Part shown: positions 52,802 to 61,187 of the stretch, one piece after another
Numbering within the stretch: the stretch's first letter is position 1
Layout: every line of letters starts with the position of its first letter
From: Bradyrhizobium sp. SRL28
GTDB lineage: Bacteria > Pseudomonadota > Alphaproteobacteria > Rhizobiales > Xanthobacteraceae
NCBI RefSeq assembly: GCF_018596315.1
Contig: NZ_JAHEAG010000015.1
Coordinates: 1 to 64,000, forward strand
Direction of reading: 5' to 3'
DNA length: 64,000 nucleotides
Notes under the pieces: model-generated
Told to the model about the DNA's origin: nothing
Database searches by the model: none
What the model saw: the letters and a program-made list of their open reading frames with translations, nothing else
Translations under genes and position numbers: made by a program

Positions 52802-53776
52802 ATGGCAGGAGCGATTTCAGTGGCGCTCGGATTGCGGCAGATCAGGTATTTCATCGCCATCGCCGACGCCGGCGTGCTGTCGCGGGCGGCGGAGACGCTC
52901 AATGTCGCCCAGTCGGCGCTGAGCCACCACGTCGCCGCCCTCGAAACCGATCTGGGCGTCAAGTTGCTCGAACGACGACCGCGCGGCATCGCGCTGACCG
53001 CGGCCGGCCGGCGGCTCTATGAGCATGCCAGCGCCGTGCTTTCGGCGCTCGGCAAGGCGGAAGAGGATGTCCGGACCTATAACGAGGCCGCGACCGGTCC
53101 GGTTTGCATCGGCTTCAGCCATACGGCGACCTCCATGGTCGCGCTCGATGTCATGAAGGCGGTGCGAAAGAATTCCCCGGGCGTATATCTAAGCGTCGTC
53201 GAGGCGCTGTCGCCGGCGCTGATCGAACGCATCTTCTCAGGCACGGTCGATCTCGCGCTCGCCTATAATCCCCCTAGGGACGCCCGCTTGGACGTCGAAT
53301 TGCTGCACGACGAAGAGCTCTATCTCGTCGGGCATCCGAGCCTGATCGGCCGATCATCCGGTCCGATCGCATTCTCTGCCATTCCGCAACGAAGCGTGGT
53401 GGGACTGACGCCGATGCCGGCATCGCGCGCCATCATCCAGGCCCAGGTTCTTCGCAATCAGATCACACCGAGCGAGACACTCGAAGTCGATTCATTGTCG
53501 GCCTTGCGAATGGCGCTCGAGGCTGGACTGGGATGCGCGATCCTCTCCCGCGCCACCGTCCTCTCCGACCTGGCGGCGGAGAAATATCACGCGCGGCGCA
53601 TCACCGATCCGCCGCTGACGCGCTCGCTTGCGCTGGTCGCGCTCGCGGACCGGCCGCAGACCAAGGCCTTTCTCGAGGTACGCAAGACAATGGTCGAGGT
53701 GGTCCGCTCAGCGGTCGGCGCAGGGCGATGGCCCGCGAAAGTAAACGGCCGGCGGAGCAAACGCGCCACGACCTAG
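52802..53776 (+). CDS. LysR family transcriptional regulator
   Basis: A 324-residue regulator. The N-terminal winged helix is LGLRQIRYFIAIADAGVLSRAAETLNVAQSALSHHVAALETDLGVKLLERRPRGIALTAAG; the C-terminal periplasmic-binding-like domain would sense the pathway compound. Its position opposite a catabolic operon suggests it controls that operon. ATG at 52802; an internal RFTLR alternative is not needed. Confidence 0.94.
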   Translation: MAGAISVALGLRQIRYFIAIADAGVLSRAAETLNVAQSALSHHVAALETDLGVKLLERRPRGIALTAAGRRLYEHASAVLSALGKAEEDVRTYNEAATGPVCIGFSHTATSMVALDVMKAVRKNSPGVYLSVVEALSPALIERIFSGTVDLALAYNPPRDARLDVELLHDEELYLVGHPSLIGRSSGPIAFSAIPQRSVVGLTPMPASRAIIQAQVLRNQITPSETLEVDSLSALRMALEAGLGCAILSRATVLSDLAAEKYHARRITDPPLTRSLALVALADRPQTKAFLEVRKTMVEVVRSAVGAGRWPAKVNGRRSKRATT

Positions 53777-53813
53777 TTCCCCGATCAGAGGCGCCGCAAT
53801 CTCCCAGCGGCAT

Positions 53814-54236
53814 TTAACCAGGCGGCATTCGCTCGAATGTCTGCAGCGAGGAATTCATCGCGTCCCAGACATGGCCCCGGATGCCGTACGTGACCAGTTG
53901 CGGATTGAACTGGCTTGGGTCGTCAAGGCTGGTCGCGTGAACCGCTATCAGTTCCGGCATGGCGACGAATGTCAGGTAGACCGGCGTTCCGCAGGTCGGG
54001 CAGAAGGCGTGAACCTTTTCATTCCCGCTGTCGCCCGCTACCCGCCAGTTTTTCGCTTCACCCGCAATGCTCATTTCGGCTCGCCGGGAGAAGACCAGAT
54101 AGGATCCATGCCCGGTGCCACTTCGCTTCTGGCAATCGCGACACTGGCAGTGGCTCTCGACGATGGGTTTGCTGCTCGTCTCATAACGGATCGCGCCGCA
54201 CGCACATCCGCCGATATAGGGCTTGGTCATGGTCAT
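53814..54236 (-). CDS. GFA family zinc protein (glutathione-dependent formaldehyde-activating-like)
   Basis: A 140-residue protein with the GFA zinc ligands: GGCACGAIRYE, HCQCRDCQKRSG and FCPTCGTPVY. These correspond to the seven-Cys pattern of the family. Gfa joins formaldehyde with glutathione, but most members have no proven activity. ATG at 54236, with a second at 54230. It follows the AHSA1 gene on the same strand by 25 bp, so it belongs to the ArsR unit. Confidence 0.88.
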   Translation of the reverse strand: MTMTKPYIGGCACGAIRYETSSKPIVESHCQCRDCQKRSGTGHGSYLVFSRRAEMSIAGEAKNWRVAGDSGNEKVHAFCPTCGTPVYLTFVAMPELIAVHATSLDDPSQFNPQLVTYGIRGHVWDAMNSSLQTFERMPPG

Positions 54237-54261
54237 GCTCCCGGATTGATAAGGCAAGGGA

Positions 54262-54726
54262 TCAAGCCGATTTCGGCTTGGCGAGAACGTCGAGGCCCTG
54301 ACCGGTTTCGAGCAAGGATTTGAGGCTGGCGAGGACAACCGGCCAGCCCTTCTTGATGCCGTTCGCCATCCCGCTACCGGCTTCGAGTTCGTCATGGCTG
54401 ACGGTCAGCCGGACCATCTCCTCGTATTCCTCGATCTCGAACGTCACCCGGCTGTAGGCGGAAGGATCGGCGGCCTGTGACGCATTCGCCCAGGTGATGA
54501 CGAGACGGGTCGGCGGCGAGACCTCGATGACCTTGCCGACGAGTTCGACAGTCCGTTCATCATTGGCGCGGACGTGCTCCCATTTCGATCCGGGATTCCA
54601 GTCAGAGACGTTCTCGTGGCCCCAGTAACGCCTTGCGATCTCCGGTTTCGTAATGGCCGCGAACACCTTCTGCGGCGTCGAGCGAATATAAGTCACGTAG
54701 ACAAAGCTGGTCGTCTCTTTGGTCAT
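54262..54726 (-). CDS. SRPBCC/AHSA1 family protein
   Basis: A 154-residue START-like protein: FVYVTYIRSTPQKVFAAITKPEIARRYWGHENVSDWNPGSKWEH, RLVITWANASQAADPSAYSRVTFEIEEYEEMVRLTVSHDELEAGSGMANGIKKGWPVVLASLKSLLETG. The upstream open frame is an ArsR shadow. It starts two bases after the ArsR stop; the ligand is unknown. This is the second ArsR-AHSA1 pair in the window. Confidence 0.9.
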   Translation of the reverse strand: MTKETTSFVYVTYIRSTPQKVFAAITKPEIARRYWGHENVSDWNPGSKWEHVRANDERTVELVGKVIEVSPPTRLVITWANASQAADPSAYSRVTFEIEEYEEMVRLTVSHDELEAGSGMANGIKKGWPVVLASLKSLLETGQGLDVLAKPKSA

Positions 54727-54728
54727 CG

Positions 54729-55043
54729 CTATTCTCCTTCGAGCTCTTTCTTCAGATCGTGCAGCAGGCTGAGCCGCTGTCGTTCGAATTTCCGCACCCA
54801 CCGCTCGTAGACTTCGTGAAGCGGCACGGGGTTGATGAAATGCAGCTTTTCCCGGCCGCGCTTGACCGTGCTCACCAGATTGGCCGCCTCCAGGATTTCG
54901 AGGTGCTGCGTGGTGGATTGCCGGGCCATGTCGAGGTTTTCGCAAAGCTGGCCCAGCGTCTGCCCGTTCTTTTCACAAAGAAGGTCAAGCAGCTTTCTGC
55001 GTGTCGGGTCGCCCAGCGCTTTGAAAACCTTGTCGGCCTGCAT
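54729..55043 (-). CDS. ArsR family helix-turn-helix regulator
   Basis: A 104-residue repressor: VFKALGDPTRRKLLDLLCEKNGQTLGQLCENLDMARQSTTQHLEILEAANLVSTVKRGREKLHFINPVPLHEVYERWV. I chose the ATG at 55043. An upstream ATG (55067) lies before the predicted transcript start and so is unlikely. It probably represses its own operon with AHSA1 and GFA genes. Confidence 0.92.
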   Translation of the reverse strand: MQADKVFKALGDPTRRKLLDLLCEKNGQTLGQLCENLDMARQSTTQHLEILEAANLVSTVKRGREKLHFINPVPLHEVYERWVRKFERQRLSLLHDLKKELEGE

Positions 55044-55065
55044 CGGTCTCGCTCGTATGGAGAAC

Positions 55066-55095
55066 ATAATATGCAGGTAAATACCTGCATGTCAA
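55066..55095 (-). promoter_or_regulatory. Sigma-70 promoter with embedded ArsR operator
   Basis: On the minus strand a -35 TTGACA (55095-55090) and a -10 TATTAT (55071-55066) are 18 bases apart. The spacer carries a perfect inverted repeat, ATGCAGGTA (55071-55079) and TACCTGCAT (55082-55090). A repressor bound there would block polymerase. The arrangement predicts autoregulation of the ArsR-AHSA1-GFA unit. Confidence 0.75.
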
Positions 55096-55153
55096 GCGAC
55101 GACAATCCAGCCGCGATCAGGCATTCGCCAAAGTTGCGGATCAGGACGGAGGA

Positions 55154-57475
55154 TCAGGATTGACGGGTCGCGTCTGCCGCCTGGATCGCGTGCCAGATGC
55201 GCGAGGGCGTTGCGGGCATGTCGAGATGCCGCACGCCGAGCGGCGCGAGCGCGTTCATCACCGCGTTCATGATGGTGGCGGGAGCCGCGATGGCGCCGGC
55301 CTGACCGCTTCCCTTTACGCCGAGCCGGTTAGCGCGGCTTGGAAAGTCGCCCGTCAGGCTGCCCTCGAACGCGGGAAGATCGTCCGCGCGCGGCAGCGCG
55401 TAATCCATTAGCGAGCCCGAGAGGATCTGTCCGGTCTCCGCATCGAACAGCGCATGCTCGAACAACGCCTGGCCGATGCCTTGCACGACGCCGCCATGGA
55501 CCTGCCCCAGCGTCAGGCGAGGATCGAGCAGGCGGCCGTAGTCGTCTGATATCACGTAGCGGTCGAGCCTCACCTCGCCGGTCTCGGGGTCGATCTCGAC
55601 TTCGGCAACATGGCAGCCGTTGGGAAATGTGTAGCGGTCGCACAAATGGGTCGCCTTGTGCGCAAGGCCGGGCGCGACATCGTCGCCGGGCGTCTGGTAG
55701 GAGGCGCGCGCCACCTCCTCGAGGCTGATCTCCTGCCCGGTCAAGGCCACCCGCAACATGCCGGCGTCGTAGTGAACCGCATCCACACCGGCCTGCAGCA
55801 GGCGGGCGGCAAGCCGCCGCGCATTCTCGATCACGCCTTCGGCCGCCATCAGCAGTGCAGTGCCGCCCTGATGCATCGAGCGCGCCCCGCCATGCCCGCC
55901 GCCGGAGTCGAGATCATCCGTATCGCCCTGCCGAAACCGGAAGCGCTCCAGCGGCAAGCCAAACGCATCGGCCCCGATCTGGGCGAATGTGGTCTCGTGG
56001 CCCTGACCGTTGGAATGCGTGCCGACCATCAGATCGATCCGGCCGTCGTCCCCGACGCGCACCTGCGCCACTTCATTGGGCTGGCCACGCGACGTTTCGA
56101 GAAAGCAGGCGTAGCCCAGGCCACGCAGCCTGCCCCGCTTGCGCGAGCTTCGCCGTCGCGCATCGAATCCTGCGGCGGCCTTGACCGCGTGATCGATCGC
56201 GTGACCAAAACTGCCCTGCTCGAGCGAAAGCCCCATCGCGGTTGGATGAGGAAACTGTCGAACGATGTTCTTGCGCCGCAGCTTCAGCGCATCCATCCCG
56301 AGCCGGTGGGCTGCGATGTCGATGCAGCGCTCGATCAGATAGTTCGCCTCAGGCTTGCCGGCGCCGCGATAGGCGTCGACGGGCGTCGTGTTGGTGAACA
56401 CGCCGCTGGTCTGAAAGGCGATCAGCGGAATGTCGTAGACGCCGCCCATCGCGCTCGCCATTGCCATGGTCGGCACGGCGGGCGCCACGGTCGAGACATG
56501 GGCGCCCAGATTGGCCAGAACTTTTGTGTCAAGCGCGAGGAAACGGCCATCCCGATCGAGCGCCAGGCGGGCCCGGATGAGGCTATCGCGGCCATGGGCG
56601 GAGCCGGTAAAATCCTCGCTGCGATCGCCAATCCAGATGACCGGGCGGCCGAGGCGGCGCGCCGCCCACAGCACCAGCACCCATTCCGGATAGAGAACGT
56701 TCTTCATTCCGAAGCCGCCGCCGACGTCGGGAATGCTGATGCGAAGTTTTTCTCGGCCGATATGAAACACACCGTCGGCGAGCAGGTCGCGGATCGCGTG
56801 CGCGCCGGCGGCCGAGGCGGTCAGGTGCAGACGGCCGCTGGAAGCGTCGAACTCCCCCAGCGCACCGCGCGTCTCCAGCGGCGCGGCGACGACGCGGTTG
56901 TTGACCAGCTCGCATTCCACGACATGGACGGCATCGCGGATCACCGCTTCCACTGGGCCGATCTCGCCGCGGTTGAACTGGAATGCGATGTTGCCCGGCG
57001 CCTCCAGCCAGATCGACGGCGCGTCCGGCCGAACGGCATCCGCGATCGAGACCACCGGCGGCAGCGGCGCATAGTCGACGACGATGGCCTCGGCGGCATC
57101 GCGCGCGGCCTCAGTGCTGTCCGCGATCACGAAGGCGACCGGCTCGCCGACATAGCGAACGATGTCGCGCGCCAGTGCGTGACAGGGCGGCACCACGAGC
57201 GGCGTTGTCATCGGAATAGCGGTCACCCCGCACGGCAGCGGGCCGATATTGTCGGCGGCCAATTCCTGTCCCGTGAGCACGGCCGCAACGCCGGGCATCC
57301 GGCGTGCCGTATCGACGCTGATCGCAGCGATGCGCGCATGCGCATGCGGCGAGCGAACGACGACGCCATGAAGCGCGTTTGGCGCCACGAGATCGGCGAC
57401 ATAGCGCCCGCGTCCCCGCACGAAGCGCTCGTCTTCAAGGCGGTCGATGCTGCGACCCAATAACGGCTCGGTCAT
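55154..57475 (-). CDS. Xanthine dehydrogenase family molybdopterin-binding subunit
   Basis: A 773-residue large subunit of molybdenum hydroxylases. N-terminal SIDRLEDERFVRGRGRYVADLVAPNALHGVVVRSPHAHARI; MoCo loops GGGFGMKNVLYPEW, AYRGAGKPEANYLIER and GQGHETTFAQIGADAFG. The site normally carrying the catalytic Glu reads GVKGSGQAGAI, with Gln725. No FeS or FAD subunit gene is next to it, so it may use distant partners. The start at 57475 follows the family N-terminus. Substrate unknown. Confidence 0.88.
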   Translation of the reverse strand: MTEPLLGRSIDRLEDERFVRGRGRYVADLVAPNALHGVVVRSPHAHARIAAISVDTARRMPGVAAVLTGQELAADNIGPLPCGVTAIPMTTPLVVPPCHALARDIVRYVGEPVAFVIADSTEAARDAAEAIVVDYAPLPPVVSIADAVRPDAPSIWLEAPGNIAFQFNRGEIGPVEAVIRDAVHVVECELVNNRVVAAPLETRGALGEFDASSGRLHLTASAAGAHAIRDLLADGVFHIGREKLRISIPDVGGGFGMKNVLYPEWVLVLWAARRLGRPVIWIGDRSEDFTGSAHGRDSLIRARLALDRDGRFLALDTKVLANLGAHVSTVAPAVPTMAMASAMGGVYDIPLIAFQTSGVFTNTTPVDAYRGAGKPEANYLIERCIDIAAHRLGMDALKLRRKNIVRQFPHPTAMGLSLEQGSFGHAIDHAVKAAAGFDARRRSSRKRGRLRGLGYACFLETSRGQPNEVAQVRVGDDGRIDLMVGTHSNGQGHETTFAQIGADAFGLPLERFRFRQGDTDDLDSGGGHGGARSMHQGGTALLMAAEGVIENARRLAARLLQAGVDAVHYDAGMLRVALTGQEISLEEVARASYQTPGDDVAPGLAHKATHLCDRYTFPNGCHVAEVEIDPETGEVRLDRYVISDDYGRLLDPRLTLGQVHGGVVQGIGQALFEHALFDAETGQILSGSLMDYALPRADDLPAFEGSLTGDFPSRANRLGVKGSGQAGAIAAPATIMNAVMNALAPLGVRHLDMPATPSRIWHAIQAADATRQS

Positions 57476-57550
57476 GGGAATCTGTATGGAACCCCGCGGC
57501 GGCAAAAGCAATCGGCAGCCTCGTCGGCACGCCGGCCAAGCGCTTAACGA

Positions 57551-57766
57551 TTAGCGCTGAATGAGCTGCAATTCCAGCAGCGCAAGCCTTTGCAGGACGT
57601 TCGGATCGCGCTCTCCGCCATGGGCCGCGCGCAGGATCGATTCGGCGATGGCTTGAACGTGACCGGAATGGACCGGCTCGGGAAGCGAAGCCACCGCGGC
57701 ATCAAACGCAACCTCCATCACCGAGATCACCTCGGGCGGGAACGACGCATTGGAAAAATCCTTCAT
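57551..57766 (-). CDS. Small conserved hypothetical protein (71 aa)
   Basis: A 71-residue, probably helical cytoplasmic protein (FSNASFPPEVISVMEVAFDAAVASLPEPVHSGHVQAIAESILRAAHGGERDPNVLQRLALLELQL). I recall similar proteins in Bradyrhizobium without function. ATG at 57766; a TTG five codons upstream is open. It ends about 75 bp before the molybdenum subunit start. Confidence 0.7.
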   Translation of the reverse strand: MKDFSNASFPPEVISVMEVAFDAAVASLPEPVHSGHVQAIAESILRAAHGGERDPNVLQRLALLELQLIQR

Positions 57767-57789
57767 GATGTCGCGAACCAAAAGCAGTA

Positions 57790-57811
57790 GCTGCCAGCAT
57801 GTGTTGGCAGC
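57790..57811. repeat. Short stem-loop upstream of the 71-aa gene
   Basis: GCTGCCA (57790-57796) and TGGCAGC (57805-57811) pair around an 8-base loop. It lies in the 250-bp gap before the regulator gene. Role unknown; it could be an operator. Confidence 0.35.
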
Positions 57812-58011
57812 AGGAGTATAATCGGCAGCCGCTTGGAGTTTGATGTACCTATCCCCAGGACACAGATTTCATAATTTTTCCGGCAATGAATCGTTCCTGG
57901 AAGGTGAACAAAATCGCCGTTCATAGGTCCAACACCCGATCAAGGGCCTCACCTCACGGACGCCTTACGCCGCAGGCTTCAAGACCGCAGCGCCATTTTC
58001 CGGCATGCGCC

Positions 58012-58731
58012 TTAGAGCGATGGATCCTGGTGAAGATAGCGGTCGTCAAACTGCGCCAAATCCGCAAGCTTCGTCTCGTCGAGCACCACCACGCGACCTC
58101 TGCTGATATCGACGATCCTGTCGTCGCGCAGTTGCCTGATAATCCGGTTTGCATGCACTGGCGTGACACCCAGCGCCTCGCCAATTTGCTCCTGCGTCAG
58201 CGGCATTTCGAACGTGTCACCCGCCGCGCGGCCCGTGATGGCAAGGCGTCTGCGAAGCTCAACGACGGTGTGGGCAAGCCGGCTCGCGGCCGGCCGCTGG
58301 CCGACATTGACGATCCACTCGCGAAATATCGCGGAATCGATCAGCGTGTCCCGCCAAAGCACTTCGGCGATGTTCGGATTTGCCCGCGTCAGGGCTCGCA
58401 ACGAAGCGTGACTGATAAAGCCGAGCGTGGAAGCAGCCACCGCGATGAGATCGTGATCCATCCTGTGCAGGTGCAGGCTCTGGAGGTCAGGAATCTCCCC
58501 GGCAATATGGATCGAGAGAATTTGCCGCTGGCCGCTGACGGTCGTTTTGGCGCGGACGCAAAACCCTTCGATAACAAGACAGCATTCCGTCGGGCGACCG
58601 CCGTCAGATACAATCGACCTTCCGGCTTCCCACTGCCGAACGATAATCGGAAGCGCGCGGATTGCAGCGATGTCCGCGTTTTCTAACCCTGAGACGGTAT
58701 TGAGCCGCCGCAACAGGGCCGCCAAAACCAT
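58012..58731 (-). CDS. Crp/Fnr family transcriptional regulator
   Basis: A 239-residue regulator. A cyclic-nucleotide-like sensor domain (about 1-145) is followed by a winged helix with QEQIGEALGVTPVHANRIIRQLRDDRIVDISRGRVVVLD. The N-terminal Fnr cysteines are absent, so it is not an oxygen-sensing Fnr. The start at 58731 fits the family length. It is divergent from a small gene at 58878. Confidence 0.88.
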   Translation of the reverse strand: MVLAALLRRLNTVSGLENADIAAIRALPIIVRQWEAGRSIVSDGGRPTECCLVIEGFCVRAKTTVSGQRQILSIHIAGEIPDLQSLHLHRMDHDLIAVAASTLGFISHASLRALTRANPNIAEVLWRDTLIDSAIFREWIVNVGQRPAASRLAHTVVELRRRLAITGRAAGDTFEMPLTQEQIGEALGVTPVHANRIIRQLRDDRIVDISRGRVVVLDETKLADLAQFDDRYLHQDPSL

Positions 58732-58877
58732 CTCCCGGTCCAAGCCCGCGTCTCCTCCAATTGAACGACTTCCGTGACTTGAACGAAACGGCGCCGACCG
58801 ATGCCGGTTCCCAACAAAGGTTAAGGAGGCGCCTCTCCCGACATGCAAGGATCAGGGCCAACAAGGAGATATGTGCC

Positions 58878-59081
58878 ATGAAGAAAACGCGCAATCGCAG
58901 CCGCTCGCCGCTGCCGCTTCAAGAACGGCTCAGGCAAATTGCACGTGGCGCCCGCGAAAAGGCCGCCGGCCTTCCGCCCGGGCATGAACGCGATCGTCTG
59001 TTGGAGACGGCGGTCTCAACCGAGTCTGCGGCCGCTATCGACCGCTGGTTGTCGTCACCCGGTTTGCAGAGCCCCAAATAG
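58878..59081 (+). CDS. Small basic hypothetical protein (67 aa)
   Basis: A 67-residue basic protein (MKKTRNRSRSPLPLQERLRQIARGAREKAAGLPPG...). The ATG follows AAGGAGATATGTGCC, a good ribosome-binding site. Arg/Lys-rich with a helix-forming centre; possibly nucleic-acid binding. I recall similar Bradyrhizobium small proteins. Function unknown. Confidence 0.7.
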   Translation: MKKTRNRSRSPLPLQERLRQIARGAREKAAGLPPGHERDRLLETAVSTESAAAIDRWLSSPGLQSPK

Positions 59082-59136
59082 CCAGACCTCTGGCTGGATC
59101 CGCAGCCCCGTCCGCCCAAGTTTCTCTCGTCAAAGC

Positions 59137-59367
59137 TCACTTGGCTCGGTCGGCGCTGACGTGAATGACGTATAGCGGCTTTGCGGATTCGTCGGTGACC
59201 TCCAGCCGCCAGTCTTTACCGGGGCGCAGCTTGCCGTTGAGATCCTGGATAATTTGCCCCGCCGTAACCGTCGCTTCCCGCCACGCGGCTTGCACGTCTG
59301 GCAATTCTTCGCCTTCCTCGTCCAACTCAGCCCTGTCGTGATAGACGTTGAAAAAGTAACGGGGCAT
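59137..59367 (-). CDS. DUF6894-type small protein
   Basis: A 76-residue protein beginning MPRYFFNVYHDRAELDEEGEELPDVQAAWREAT, the start pattern of DUF6894 proteins that are common in Rhizobiales. A hydrophilic, probably cytoplasmic protein with PLYVIHVSADR near the end. Function unknown. Confidence 0.85.
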   Translation of the reverse strand: MPRYFFNVYHDRAELDEEGEELPDVQAAWREATVTAGQIIQDLNGKLRPGKDWRLEVTDESAKPLYVIHVSADRAK

Positions 59368-59376
59368 GGGGATTCC

Positions 59377-59581
59377 TTACTGCGTGGCGGCCCTCTTCTC
59401 GGCCCGTACGCCCTTGAACTTTCTTCGCCGAAGTCTTCTTTGCGATTGACCGCTATGAATTCTCCCGACGATTTGCTGCGCTTGGTCCAGGCGCTGGCGT
59501 CGCCTAACTTCGTCCTTACCTGGCTGCGCTTTTCACCGCGCCCTTGCGCGTCTTGTCGCCCACCGGCTTGTTCACCGCCAT
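59377..59581 (-). pseudogene. Frameshifted small conserved protein (MAVNKPVGD type)
   Basis: The strand opens with a strong GGGAGG, then ATG and MAVNKPVGDKTRKGAVK, and stops early. In the next frame it continues KRSQVRTKLGDASAWTKRSKSSGEF. In the third it continues KFKGVRAEKRAATQ and stops. Intact relatives (recalled) run about 60-70 residues in one frame. A one-base loss after GAVK and a second shift are enough to explain this. The region of 205 bases is not divisible by three. Confidence 0.7.
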
Positions 59582-59810
59582 CCCAGTCCTCCCGTGTCGG
59601 CCGTACACAGAGGAAGGAAGTCAGGACCTTGCCAAATGTTCCTATGCAGGAACCGAGAGCAGTGCCGCGGCATTACGCCGGCGACCGGCGAAGGGAGAGC
59701 CAGTCCGTTTGCTGTCTTAGGGCTCTGGCGCGATCCGGCGCCTTTCCCTGCGCGGAACGAATCAAAATTCGCGCACTTAGATCCTTGTTCTGTGACGCGA
59801 GAGTTCGTTC
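59582..59810. other. Short gene-free stretch
   Basis: No gene seen on either strand. It should contain the promoter of the broken small gene on the minus strand and of the 120-residue protein gene on the plus strand. Confidence 0.4.
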
Positions 59811-60173
59811 ATGCGTTCGTCTTTCGGAACTCCATCGATCGTGCCGCACAGCGAGGAGCACGACGTCTATGTCGTCGAGCATGATCCCGGCCCACGCCGC
59901 CTGGTCTGGGCGGAGGCGAATTCCGAGGCGACCGGGTTCGAACTCGTCGTCATGGACCTGCTGACGGGGCGGTACACGAAGCCTGTCCGGGTGGTTGTCT
60001 TTAACGTCGCCGCGGGCTGGTGTCGTGACGCGTCCGTGGAAGTCGCGCATGAGCTGCGGCGACGCTGCGACCTGCAGCTTCGCGACATTCCGTTTTTCCT
60101 GCAGGACTTCGTGGACCGTTACGAAGGCCGCTATCGCGACGTTCAGCTGCCGTTGCCGATCCGCTTGTTCTAG
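59811..60173 (+). CDS. Conserved hypothetical protein (120 aa)
   Basis: A 120-residue, hydrophilic protein (DVYVVEHDPGPRRLVWAEANSEATGFELVVMDLLTGRYTKPVRVVVFNVAAGWCRDASVEVAHELRRRCDLQLRDIPFFLQDFVDRYEGR). The strong codon bias and balanced composition support expression. I do not recognise the family. It is convergent with the TerC gene. Confidence 0.75.
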   Translation: MRSSFGTPSIVPHSEEHDVYVVEHDPGPRRLVWAEANSEATGFELVVMDLLTGRYTKPVRVVVFNVAAGWCRDASVEVAHELRRRCDLQLRDIPFFLQDFVDRYEGRYRDVQLPLPIRLF

Positions 60174-60195
60174 CGCCGGCGAGCGGCGGCGCCCT

Positions 60196-60237
60196 CCCGA
60201 GGCTTGAGATTCAAGCCTCGGGGCGTCATCCGCCCCG
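60196..60237. terminator. Overlapping hairpins between convergent genes
   Basis: A 12-bp perfect stem, CCCGAGGCTTGA (60196-60207) with TCAAGCCTCGGG (60211-60222), and an alternative 7-bp stem, CGGGGCG (60219-60225) with CGCCCCG (60231-60237), overlap by four bases, so only one can form at once. They lie between the stops of two convergent genes. Probably a two-sided terminator; no T run is visible. Confidence 0.6.
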
Positions 60238-60287
60238 CGCGGGACGGCGGGTAACTGCCCTCGCCGCCGGGTCGGGAATTGCTTCGC

Positions 60288-61124
60288 TCACGCGGTGGCG
60301 GAATGCTGGGCGCCTTCCAGCTTTCGCTTGCGCCAGATCGCTCCTACCACGAGCACCACAGCGATGCCGATGAGTCCGAGCAGCACCTCGCCGCCGGGGC
60401 CGCCATTGGCAAAGCGCAGCCCAAGACCAAGCGAGCTCAGCACGCCATCGAGGCCGACACCGACCGGGCCGTTGAAGAACGCATGCATCGACGGCTGTAT
60501 TGCGGGGTCGGTCGCCATCACTTCACCGGCGACCCAGCCGAGCAGGCCCGCACCGGCCCACACCAAAGCGGGCAAGCGTGTGAGCAGCGCCATGATCAGC
60601 GCGGCGCCCGCGACGATCAGGGGAACGCTGATCGCAAGGCCGATGACCAGCAGCGGAATGCTGCCGTTGGCGGCGGCGGCAACCGCAATCACGTTGTCGA
60701 GGCTCATCACGATGTCGGCGATCGCCACGATCTGCACGGCCGCCCACAGATGCGCAGCCGCATCCACGTCGCCCTCGCCCTCGTGTTCAGGCACCAGCAG
60801 CTTCGCTGCGATGAAGAGCAGCGCGAGGCCTCCGACCAGCTTGAGGAACGGCAGCGCCATCAACGTCACGACGATACCGGTGAAGATGATGCGCAAGAGA
60901 ACGGCGACGCCGGCGCCGAGGATCATGCCCCAGAACCGCTGGCGCGGCGGCAGCCCGCGACATGCCATCGCGATGACAAGCGCGTTGTCACCGGACAGCA
61001 GGATGTTGATCCACATGATCTTGCCGAGCGCGACCCAGAAAGCGGGATGCTGCATCTCGGCCTGAAACTGGGTGAAGAACGCCGAGATCGTCGCAGGATC
61101 GAAAATTTGCCACAGCCAGTTCAC
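60288..61124 (-). CDS. TerC family integral membrane protein
   Basis: A 278-residue protein with about seven helices. Landmarks: ILLSGDNALVIAMACRGLPPRQR and IVMSLDNVIAVAAAANGSIPLL, the duplicated (S)GDN/LDN motifs that carry the key Asp residues of the family. TerC-like proteins export metals, especially manganese, or protect against tellurite. It starts with GTG at 61124 after GGGGGAGACGTT. It follows ndk by 63 bp with a GC-rich stem-loop in between. Confidence 0.88.
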   Translation of the reverse strand: MNWLWQIFDPATISAFFTQFQAEMQHPAFWVALGKIMWINILLSGDNALVIAMACRGLPPRQRFWGMILGAGVAVLLRIIFTGIVVTLMALPFLKLVGGLALLFIAAKLLVPEHEGEGDVDAAAHLWAAVQIVAIADIVMSLDNVIAVAAAANGSIPLLVIGLAISVPLIVAGAALIMALLTRLPALVWAGAGLLGWVAGEVMATDPAIQPSMHAFFNGPVGVGLDGVLSSLGLGLRFANGGPGGEVLLGLIGIAVVLVVGAIWRKRKLEGAQHSATA

Positions 61125-61187
61125 AACGTCTCCCCCTCGGCTCTTTCAGCCGTTGCTCGCGGCGATTATCGCCGCTGTCCTAGTAAA

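Noticed and set aside
61125..61187. Possible yybP-ykoY manganese riboswitch before the TerC gene
   Set aside because: The 63-bp gap shows only short GC stem-loops and none of the conserved riboswitch core.
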